Assembly: GCF_008831285.2 (NCBI RefSeq)
Contig: NW_022204507.1
Coordinates: 2,526,814-2,590,813, forward strand
Length of the DNA stretch: 64,000 bases
DNA from: Nymphaea colorata
Lineage: Eukaryota; Streptophyta; Magnoliopsida; Nymphaeales; Nymphaeaceae
Direction: 5' to 3'
The translations under genes were made by a program, and so were the position numbers. The notes below the pieces were generated by a model, which worked only from the letters and a program-made list of their open reading frames with translations, searched no databases and had not been told where the DNA came from. Below are positions 24,690 through 33,454 of the stretch, piece after piece (within the stretch, counting starts at the first letter, position 1; every line of letters begins with the position of its first letter).

Positions 24690-26312
24690 TTGAATCAAAT
24701 CTTGAGGGCTCTTCAACCCATGATCGAGGAGTCAAATTTTGGAGTACTAGTAACAACAACATCCACCTCCAACACTCCCGGTATGTTTCCTTGGCTTCTA
24801 GACTTTGGTGCATCTTTTCATATGACACCAAATATATCATCTTTGATAAATTTTGAACAAGCAAGAAAAGAATACAATGTTGTTACCGCCGATGGAACAT
24901 CTTTGAATGTTAAAGGGATTGAAAATTTTGAAAAAGAATTTGGAAAACAAAAATTCTTTGTTCCAAAAGTTAGTTATGTCCCTAGACTTAATCTTAACTT
25001 ACTTTATGTATCTCAAATTTCAGATCTTGGATTTGAAATTGTTTTCTCACCAAATAAATGTTTGGTGCAGGATCATCAAACCGAGAGATTGATTGGGAAA
25101 AATTTTAGAAAAGGGGTCCTTTACTACATGGACAGTTTATGTATCCCCAAAGAAAAGTTTTATCACTATGTGGAAAATGTGGATATCAATATTTGGCATC
25201 AAAGATTCGGTCATCCCAACATTAGAAAATTGTCTTTGATGAGTCCTACCAAGTACGTTTGTATTGAGAACTTCAAATGTAATGATTGCATACATGAAAA
25301 AATGAAATCCTTATCTTTTAGACAAAGAAACTTCTTTTCCTCTTTTCCCTTTAAGCTTGTTCATTCTAATGTATGGGGACCCTCTCCTACCATGTCGAAA
25401 GGACCCTCTCCTTTCATGTCGAAAGGAGGGCTATCATATTATGTGATATTTGTTGATGATTTTACTAGATATTGTTGAATATATTTCCTAAGATACAAAT
25501 CTGAAGTTTTTGAGATGTTCAAAAATTTTTACAACTTAGTACAAACATAGTTTAATGCTAAATTAAAAATTTTAAGAACTGATTATGGGCGTGAATACAT
25601 TTCAAATGTGTTCAAAAAGTATTTGGAAAACTATAGAATAGTCCATCAAAAATTTTGTCCAATAACACCTCAACAAAATAAACTTTTTGAAAGAAAAGAT
25701 AAACACATAATTGAAATGAAAAGAACTTTTCTTATTGTCAAAAATGTGCTTAAAATCTTTTGGGCTGAAACAACCCTTGCCTCTGTTTATCTCATAAATA
25801 GAATGTCTTCAAAAGCTTTAAATAATACAACTCCTTTTCAAAAATTATTCAAATATGAACCTGATTTCAATAGGCTTGGTGTTTTTGGATGCAAATGTTT
25901 TGTTCTTAATGACAAGACTGATAAACTAAGTTCGAAGGTTATTGAATGTGCATTCATTAGTTATTTTGAGATACAAGAAGGCTACAAATGTTATGACCCA
26001 GTCAAAGACAAGATCATAGTTTCAATAAATGTAAAGTTTTGTGAAGATGAAAATGGATTCAAAAATTATGGAGCGTCACAACACAACAATGATTATTCAT
26101 TTTTATTTAAGTATCTCGGTCAATGTGATGATGAAATGAATGATGTTGGTGATAGTAACACTGATGATAATGATAGTGAAATAGCCAAGGATATAATCAC
26201 ATATCATAGAAGAAATGACAACAAGATATTGGTGAAGAAGAACATCATGAGACTATTGATCTCCAACCAACTCCAAGTGAAAAAAACCATAAAAGATCTA
26301 CTAGAAATGTAA
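24690..26312 (+). pseudogene. Copia 2 protease and integrase
   Basis: The first open part (24690-25478) holds the aspartic protease site as LLDFGASFHMT, where the family has Asp-Ser-Gly, so the Ser is replaced by Phe. The pre-integrase segment (LYYMDSLCIPKEKFYHYV), zinc residues WHQRFGH and CNDC, and the integrase core follow. The first catalytic Asp is changed to Asn (HSNVWGP), and 21 bp after it are tandemly duplicated (PSPTMSK/PSPFMSK, about 25376-25425). A stop at 25476 and a frameshift precede the second part (25608-26312) with PQQNKLFERK and FISYFEIQEGYKCYD. Doubly inactivated. Confidence 0.9.
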
Positions 26313-26479
26313 GACAACCCAATAGGTTTGTGTCATATGAAACTTTTACCCCAACACATAGAGCTAGAATTAATGTCTTTCACTCTTACTTTGAACCTTA
26401 TACTTTTAATAAAACCTCCAAATATATTGAGTAGAAGAATGCCATGTTAGAATAATTGGATGCCTTGAGAAAAGCCCAA

Positions 26480-27822
26480 ACTTGAGAAATACAAGATTTA
26501 CTTATAGAAGAAAATACTATTGGATGTAAGTGGGTAAACAATGTGAAAACTAAAAGTGATGTATCTCTAGAGAGATATAAAGTAAGACTTGTTGCTAAAG
26601 GGTACACTTAAGAATATGATATTGACTATGAGGAAACATTTGCCCTTGTAGCTAGAATGACTACTGTTATGACCCTTATTGCTTTAGCATCTATTAAAAA
26701 ACTGGAATATCTATCAAATGGATGTTAAAAGTGTCTTTTTAAATGGAGATCTTATGGAAGAAGTTTGTATGGAAGTACCACCAGGGTTGTCAATTCCACA
26801 AGAAAAAGTTAGACTTTAGACTTAAAAAGGCTCTTTATGGCCTCAAACAAACTCCTAAAGCTTGGTTTGACCATTTTAGTTCTGTTATTTCTTATTACGA
26901 ATATCATTCATATTTAACTGACACTGCCTTGTTTGTTATGTATACTACTTCAGGTATCATAATTCTTCTATTGTATGTTGACGACATGATCATTATAGGT
27001 AGTGATAAGGAAGGTATTAGACAATGTAAGAAACTACTACAAAAAACTTTTGAAATGAAAGATTTAGGGTTTCTAACATATTTCTTGGGTATTGAGGTTG
27101 CATACTCTACTAGAGGATATTTTTTGTCACAAACTAAGTTTACTACAAAAATCATTACTAAATCAGGCATAACAGATGATAAGGTCACAAAAACTCCTGA
27201 AGCAGTAGGAAGCAAAATAAAGATTGATGATGGAGTTCCACTTACCAATCTCACTCCTTACCGACAGCTTGTGGGATCCTTAATGTATTTTAGCATCACT
27301 CGTCCTAACATTGCTCATGCGGTTCATACTGTGAGTCAATTTCAACATACTCCACCAACATTCATATGAGAGTTATTCTTCATATCATTAGATACATTAA
27401 GGGAACAATGAATAAGGTAGTATTCATGGCTTCTTCTTCCTCTCTAAATTTAATTGCTTATACTGATGTTGGGGAGGAGATAAAAATGATAGACACTCAA
27501 CTATTGGGTTTTGTGTTTTTTTAAGGGAATCGCTCATCTCATGGAAGTACAAAAAGCAACAGAAAGTCTCTCTATCCTCCACCGAAGCTGAATATCGAGC
27601 TATGGCTACTACAACTATGGAAATTGTCTGGCTTCGTCAAATGCTCTTTGATATGGGAACAAGAATAGAAGAACCCACTGATTTATGTTGTGACAACAAG
27701 AGTTCTATCTACATTGCCAAAAATCAAACATTCCATGAACGGACAAAGCATATAGAAATGGATTATCATTATGTTCGTGAAGAATTTTTAAAGAAGACTA
27801 TCAAGCTTTCATGTCTCCTCTG
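26480..27822 (+). pseudogene. Copia 2 reverse transcriptase and RNase H
   Basis: RT runs from about 26480 (degenerate) into a good open frame 26743-27369 with KKALYGLKQTPKAWFDHF, active site LLYVDDMIIIGSD, FEMKDLGFLTYFLGIEV and SLMYFSITRPNIAHAV. RNase H/connection follows after a stop and small indels: TEAEYRAMA-like sequence near 27585, CCDNKSSIYIAKN and ERTKHIEMDYHYVREEF, ending near 27822. The catalytic YVDD is intact but the polyprotein is interrupted. Confidence 0.9.
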
Positions 27823-27923
27823 AATTCCAATTGGCTGATTTCTTCACAAAGTCTCTATGTTCTCCAAGATTTAACTTTCTTTTAAATAAACTTTCGGTGA
27901 TAGCACCGTAAGTTTAAGGGAGG

Positions 27924-28263
27924 TGCTAAGAAATAAGATATCATAGTGATATCATAGCTAGGTTTTTAGCTTAGGTAGGTTTTACATTTTATTTTCTTAT
28001 TTTATTTTCTTTTTTTTTTGCCCTTTTTAATCTAGCTTTTGGAGGTTCAGCCGTTGGAACTCCCAACGGCTAGAACCAGCTCCTCCTCAGCCCCTCCTTC
28101 TTTCTTGTCTCTTGCATAAATATCAAAGCAATCTCTTGTATTAAGTATGTTGTGTTTTACATCCATTTGGTATTCAAGTGAATAAGATTTATATTTTTCC
28201 ACTTGGCCTTAGTGCCTTTCTTTGTCATATGCTTCTTTAGTGACTATTATAGTCACATTTTCA
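27924..28263 (+). repeat. 3' LTR of Copia 2
   Basis: 340 bp from TGCTAAGAAATAAG to CATTTTCA. Hairpin arms AGCCGTTGG/CCAACGGCT (28049-28071) differ from the 5' LTR by paired changes. The terminal palindrome at 28240-28256 is identical to that of the 5' LTR. Confidence 0.95.
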
Positions 28264-28268
28264 GAGCT

Positions 28269-29202
28269 TTGGAATCCAAGCTTGGTTGTAACTGTGGCAA
28301 TAGATATTTCTCATGGATGGATCGACCATTTGATGTATCACAAGCAACTACGTACAATATTTTGAAGCTTGAACATACCTCTATTTCTTCTTGTCGATGT
28401 ATAATTGTAAAGTGCATCCTTAGGTTAATCACATCTCTTTAACATTTTATCAGGCAGCCTTATTCATTAACAGCTGTTTGCATTCATAGACAAAGAACTG
28501 CTGTTTTAGAGAAATTGGAAAGCTTTGGAGAGGAGACACATGTGATGGCAGCCTTGGCTCCTTGAACATTTTAGTGAAGTTAAAAGTAAGTTCGAACTCT
28601 CCCTTGTGGTTATCAAATTTTCTGAGTACAAGCAAACTTCTAAAAAAAATTTTAGAAAGCCAAAATTATAAATGTTTTGAATAATGCCTTTGACCAACCG
28701 AACAATTGTGTTTGGAACTTTTCTTTTATACAGTAAAATTGATACCTCTCTAGGAGCAAAATCTTCAGTCATGTTAAGGAAAATGAGTCTGAGCATTCAA
28801 AATTAAATTGTGTCAAATGTCAATTGCAAAAGTTGAATGGTTTCTTCAGGAACAAGGAAAAAATCTTATGATTATTGCAATTATAATTCACTCAGTAATG
28901 TGATGTTTTATTTAGCCCTTCTGAGATTTGAAATATGCATTCCTAATGATTGTTTAAATGTTCTTTGACTAGATACTTGTTATTCCTTTTCTATTCAAAG
29001 CTTGCTTTTTCCAGAAGAAGGTCTAGTCTCAGCTTGAGAAAGCAGCCAAATCCCATGAAATTCTACTCTTCTTCTCCTCACAACATGTTATAGTTGGGTC
29101 TTAGACTCTCAGACCTAGGCATCTACCATGAGGACCTTGGCAGTCTCATATAATTCTCTTTGAGTTTATAGTGGTGCAGGCAAAATTTTTTTGAATGAAG
29201 GG
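28269..29202. other. Non-coding or unassigned segment
   Basis: This lies between Copia 2 and the glycolate oxidase fragment. A short open stretch after 28264 (ESKLGCNCGNRYFSWMDRP) has no family match that I recognise. No glycolate oxidase N-terminal exons are seen. Confidence 0.4.
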
Positions 29203-29599
29203 GCAGTAAGAGCTGGCTTCAAGGCTATTGCACTTATAGTTGACACAGCAAGACTTGGTCATAGAAAAGCTAACATTAAAAACTGGTGATTCTCACTTAC
29301 CAAGCATGGGAACACCTCTCAATAAATGTATGCCCACAACATAAAACATTCTCTAATTTTATGTTGTGCTCTGTTGAATCACATGCTGGTATGGAGAAAA
29401 CATTGTCGATCCTAATTAACTGCTAATGCCAATAGCATGACTTGTAAAGTACAAAGGCTTTTGATATTGCCATGTTCTCCTGCTTAAGAACTCTAACAAT
29501 TCCATGTTGAATTATTGTTGATTATGTTGCAAGTTTACTTTGCCCCCATTTCTTACACTAAAGAAGTTTGAGGGATTAGATCTTGGAAAGATGGATCAG
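29203..29599 (+). pseudogene. Glycolate (2-hydroxyacid) oxidase gene fragment
   Basis: Two pieces match the FMN-dependent glycolate oxidase of peroxisomal photorespiration. 29203-29286 reads AVRAGFKAIALIVDTARLGH then RKANIKN (family consensus RAGFKAIALTVDTPRLG, READIKN). 29534-29599 reads [20 protein letters not shown] then DQ and ends at a GT donor. Together they cover about 50 consecutive residues of the mid-protein. They are separated by 247 bp that holds a stop directly after the first piece. No other exon is present, so this is a truncated or captured fragment, not a gene. Confidence 0.8.
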
Positions 29600-29849
29600 G
29601 TTGGATTTTTATAGCTACATTATCTAACTAGTTTATGCTACCAACTGTGTGAAATAGAAACTTCACATGTTTCTCTTTTTATAGCTATATTATCTAACTG
29701 TTTCTGTTTGTTGAGCCTATGATGGGCCCTGTTTGTTGACTGATGATAACTTGCAGAAAAGGAATTACTTTGGTATCCATTTGCTACTCTGTCGAGATGC
29801 ATAGGAATCAGTCACCCATTTGATTACTGGTTACAAAGTGGTGAAGAGT

Positions 29850-30020
29850 GTGTGGAAGGTTTTGGCATCCCGATGTGGCTCATGGCCTCTCCCCAAGGGC
29901 TCCACTAAAGAATCCTTCAAGGCTTGGGGGAAGAAGAGAAAAGGTCACAAGCTACTACAGAAATACATATTAGTTAGTTTCCACATTTTGGTTTGGTGTG
30001 TGTGGCAATAGAGAAACTAG
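29850..30020 (+). pseudogene. Possible LINE-type C-terminal (zf-RVT) remnant
   Basis: The frame reads SWPLPKGSTKESFKAWGKK, then FHILVWCVWQ, a stop and RN. This resembles the zinc-binding tail of plant LINE/RVT proteins, where W...W then WCIWRERN is typical. The match is short and weak. No RT or endonuclease sequence is seen nearby. Confidence 0.25.
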
Positions 30021-31566
30021 TTGAGGCATGACACACATAAAATCAGAGGATCTATTGTGATACGTTACGATATGACGTATAGGTCGGGCCGAGCAATACA
30101 CATTATGCTACCCTTTTACAACATTGCGTACAGGGCATTTAGCAATGGAAATAGTAACAAATGAACTTCCATGTAAAGACATAACCAAATCTCCACCATA
30201 TACTTGGAAAATCCAATTACAGAGGAACTTGAATAAATCCAAATCTAACCCTTCTTGTAATATTAATAGATATCATAGTTCAATCAAGTAATACCAAACC
30301 AAATCGTGGGGCAGAACCAAACTGACCCTCTTCGCTACTTTAACACAAATGTAACGTTCCCCCAAAAGAAGCAAATCAGTGGCATGAACATATTGTATCA
30401 ATTGAAGTGCATTGTTATCACAATGTTTTTCATGTACCCTATTTCTGATGTTTGTTTGATGCTAGACAAGTTAATCCCCACACATTAGCCAGTAAACCAG
30501 TGAAGGACATTTCAGATCCGAAAACAAGATGCATGGTTGTGGAAAGTGAATTCAAGCAATGTTCTAAAAAGTTAGCAGAGGTTTCTGAAACACTTGAAGC
30601 CTCTTCAGCAAAAGCATTTAATTTGGAGGTCTCTCTACGACATGCAAAAGAAAAGGAGAAGGCACCAACAGAAAGTCTAAAAAAGGTCATGGAAGAAAGA
30701 AATAAGCTTTCTAGTGAGATTAATCATCTTCAATCAGCCTTGCATCAATCAAAACTGCAACTGACGAATAGAAAAACTGATCTGATAGTTGATGTGGACA
30801 AATGTGTAGAGTGTCATGCTAATCTCATGCACCAGCAATCCCTTCAGCTTGAGGACTTAATCCAGATCTTGCACTCCAAAGAACAACATGGAGAACAAAA
30901 TGTAATTGAACTAGAAAAACTACTTAAGAACCAAAAAGAGAGGGCGTGAGCTTGAAGAGTAAGTAAGGTCTATGGACATAATGTTCCTGGATGCAAAAAA
31001 GAAACGTGAAAGGCACGCCAACAAAGTCTCCGAGCCCTCACAAAACCTGGATGCTTCCCTAGTAAATGTGTCAATTTTGGAGCTTGCGCAGCATGATGCA
31101 AGCATAAAGGAGGAAAGGCTAAAGGAAGATCTAGCTCTTGTTGATGCAGATACGGAAAACTTTGAAAAGAAAATCAAGCAATTGGAAAGTGAACTAGATA
31201 AGACAACTTTAAGGAACTTAGAACTAGAAGAAGAGCTAAAAGTGATCTTAGAGAAATGTTCTGAGTACGAGGGTCTTGCCAACACAAATGAAAAGAGACG
31301 TCTTGAGCTTGAAGGGCTCATCCAAATAGCAAATTTCAAAACAGAGGTTGTAGAATCAAAACGTGAAACATATGCTTTCAAGATTTCTGAACTTTCGAGC
31401 AAGTTAGAGGCTTCTGTAGCAAAAGTGTCAAGTTTGGAGCACTCATTGCATGACACAAACACTAGGGCCCGTTTGATGGGCGGGTGAAATTTAACACGGT
31501 AAATTTATCATGGTAAATTTTTTTAGAAAAATTTACAGGATGAAATTTCTCCCTCTTCCAATCTGA

Positions 31567-31691
31567 GGCCCTGTTTGATGCACAAGAAGAATTTACTATG
31601 GTAAATTTAACCCTATTTGATGCACATGAAGAATTAAACATGGTAAATTTAACCCTGTTTGATGCACAGAAAGAATTTAGCATGGTAAATG
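31567..31691. repeat. Three 42-44-bp subterminal repeats that resemble the TIR
   Basis: Each unit starts CCCTGTTTGATGCACA or CCCTATTTGATGCACA and ends CATGGTAAATTTAA (or close), at 31567-31610, 31611-31652 and 31653-31691. The first unit is preceded by GG, making GGCCCTGTTTGATG, close to the terminal repeat. They may be transposase binding repeats. Confidence 0.8.
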
Positions 31692-32064
31692 TTTTTTTTT
31701 TGTGGCTTCTCCTCTCCAAATTTGACGTGAAAAGAAATTGGTAGATGATTTTCCAAAACAACAAAATGTTTATGGTGTATTCCCTACCATCCAGAAAACA
31801 ACAAGAACAAAATGTTGAGGGTGTATTCTCTACCATCCAAAAAACAACAAGATGCACAAGGTACCGACAATAGATTTATGTTAAAAAAAAACACAGTTAA
31901 AACCATGACATCCAACAATGCAATATAGTTGTCGAAATAAAATTTATAACAATAACAAAGTTATACCCACAAAAGTACATGTCCACATAAGTTTAATGAG
32001 TACAAATCCACAAAAGAGTGTATTCTCTACTATCCAGAAAAACAGAAGTTTAACGAGTACATAT

Positions 32065-32376
32065 TCAAGAAAGAAAACATGCAATCACAAAAGAAGTTAT
32101 CCAACATTTGTAGCTGCACTTCCGTTCTTCAAACTTCTTGTCTTCTATATCTTCATCTACGACGTCATCTTCAATGAGTGGAGGCGTACATACTTGCACA
32201 CCATACTTGTTGTGGACATACTCATGCATGTGATACTCAGCTACTTTCAATGAATCAAACGATCTGAAGAGGGCACCCTTGTACCGATAGACTAATGGTT
32301 GGCACCACTCCCAACTGTCATATATGTCTCGCTCACGACCTTCGAAAACCACATAGTACTTTTGGCAAGGCTTCAT
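32065..32376 (-). CDS. Viroplasmin/RNase H1 N-terminal-like (Cauli_VI) ORF in the Harbinger element
   Basis: From ATG at 32376 the frame gives about 103 residues: KYYVVFEGRERDIYDSWEWC then LVYRYKGALFRSF and LKVAEYHMHEYV. This matches the fold shared by the N-terminal hybrid-binding domain of RNase H1 and the viroplasmin domain (K-Y-Y-V-V-x-G-R, I-Y-x-S-W-x-x-C, Y-x-G-A-x-x-x-S-F). An acidic stretch (EDDVVDEDIEDKKFEE) and a Cys-containing tail follow. No RNase H catalytic domain is attached. It lies 57 bp after the end of the transposase frame on the same strand. A GTAAGT...TTGAATAG intron lies between, but it joins the frames out of phase; a weaker GTTGAA donor would join them in phase. It may be a separate ORF or a C-terminal exon. 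Confidence 0.6.
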   Translation of the reverse strand: MKPCQKYYVVFEGRERDIYDSWEWCQPLVYRYKGALFRSFDSLKVAEYHMHEYVHNKYGVQVCTPPLIEDDVVDEDIEDKKFEERKCSYKCWITSFVIACFLS

Positions 32377-32435
32377 CTTCGTTGTCCTATTCAAAACAAA
32401 ACAAATGTCAAACAATCAAACTAAACAAATTGTCA

Positions 32436-33227
32436 ACATTTATAAACAAACTTACTATTCAACTGATAATCTGTAAACGTTTGAGATGATATAGCTGCTC
32501 TCATAGCATTGTTGCTTCCTCGCTGATGTGTTTGGCTTGCAATTTCAGGTTCGCTTACAACAAAGTTATCATTTGAAGTTGCATCTTCATCATCAAATTG
32601 CTCGACATTTGGATTGTGTTCAATTATGAAGTTGTGCAATACACATGTAGCAAGAACGATTTGAGCTTGTTTTTAGAATGGATACTGGACTTGCATTTTC
32701 AATATTGGAAAACGACCTTTCAACATGCCGAAAGTTCTTTCTACTGTATTTCAGAGTGATGAATGCCTATGGTTAAATAATTCTTCTTCAGTTCTAGGTG
32801 AGCATGCCCCCAGAGTGTTAAACTCAGACATATAATAATGATGCCATCGATAAGGTGTTAGCAAATCGACAATATTCGGATACCCCCCATCAGCAAGATA
32901 ATATTTGCCTACAATTGAACACAATATATTTATACATTGATACATGCTTCTTAAAAGAGTGAATTAGTTGGTGGAACTACGTGCCTTTTGGGACAACAAA
33001 CGGGTCCGTTTCATGATCAAGTGCATTGTACAATACTCTTGAGTCTGTTGCACTTCCTTCCCAGCCAGCCAAAATGTAGTGGAATCGAGTGTCGAATCCG
33101 ACTACAGCCATGACGTTTTGAAAAATGAATCCTTTTCTATTGCAAAACCTTGCTTGATCTGAAGCTGGGACCCATGCAGGTATATGGGTGCCATCAATTG
33201 CTCCTAAACAATTCTATATGATAAGAC
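32436..33227 (-). pseudogene. PIF/Harbinger transposase (HARBI1/DDE_4-like)
   Basis: Read on the - strand, domains occur in family order: GAIDGTHIPAWVPASDQARF (first Asp), VMAVVGFDTRFHYILAGWEG then SATDSRVL (second Asp), GKYYLADGGYPN, LTPYRWHHYYMSEF, ELFNHRHSSL, VERTFGMLKGRFPILKMQVQ (Glu of the triad, reached only after a one-base frameshift near 32755), and LHNFIIEHNPNV. The catalytic triad is therefore recognisable, but the frame is broken by the shift, a TAA after QYPF and an unclear junction at about 32915-32990. The helix-turn-helix N-terminus is absent. It would cut at TIRs and insert at TWA trinucleotides. Confidence 0.85.
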
Positions 33228-33454
33228 AACTAGTTAGTCATGTTGTATGTGTCATGTTGAGTTCACGATGATGAAATTACCTGAAAATAAAGGAATATTT
33301 GGCTCTTGTTGTGGCAGAGTATGGGAATCTTGAAGACAAAATCAAGCAGTTTGAGCAGAGTCAATCAACTTTGAGAAAGTTGGAGCTAGAACAAGAACTG
33401 GAAGTCGCAAGGAAAAGATGCAATGAACAGGTGGACATTGCTAACAGGAAGTAA

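Larger units (their letters stand above)
23148..28263 (+). mobile_element. Copia 2: degenerate Ty1/Copia retrotransposon with perfect TSD
   Basis: This 5,116-bp element is of the same family and orientation as Copia 1. Target duplication GAGCT is perfect (23143-23147 and 28264-28268). LTRs begin TG and end CA, the primer site follows at 23486, and TAAGGGAGG precedes the 3' LTR as a polypurine tract. LTRs differ at many sites plus indels, so it is not recent. Coding domains are in order gag, protease, integrase, RT, RNase H but broken by stops and frameshifts. Confidence 0.95.
31465..33287 (-). mobile_element. PIF/Harbinger transposon, right end truncated
   Basis: The left end on the + strand is GGGCCCGTTTGATGGG, nearly the terminal repeat of the element at 54008 (GGGGCCGTTTGATGG). 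The interior carries a Harbinger DDE transposase and a viroplasmin-like ORF, both on the - strand. At the other end coiled-coil sequence resumes at about 33288 without a visible inverted repeat, so the right terminus and the transposase N-terminus are missing. The three bases before the left end are CTA. Confidence 0.7.
30490..33451 (+). pseudogene. PICC/myosin-heavy-chain-like coiled-coil gene fragment, split by Harbinger
   Basis: Blocks at 30490-30948, 30990-31464 and 33288-33451 encode heptad-rich helical sequence with a repeated module: KLAEVSETLEASSAKAF..LE, KISELSSKLEASVAKVSSLE, then QSLQLEDLIQ..HSK and RRLELEGLIQIANFK. This pattern is that of long plant coiled-coil proteins of the PICC family (PAMP-induced coiled coil, myosin-heavy-chain-like). 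The first block ends at TGA 30947 in frame; a +1 shift would carry on as RELEE to a GTAAGT donor. The third block (LALVVAEYGNLEDKIKQFEQ) lines up with LALVDADTENFEKKIKQLES in the second, so the gene continued across the transposon with about eight residues lost. No start or tail anchor is seen. Confidence 0.6.

Noticed and set aside
32065-32639. Certain fusion of the Harbinger transposase with the viroplasmin-like domain
   Set aside because: The good donor GTAAGT to the TTGAATAG acceptor joins out of frame; only a weak GTTGAA donor keeps the frame. The fusion is left as a hypothesis.
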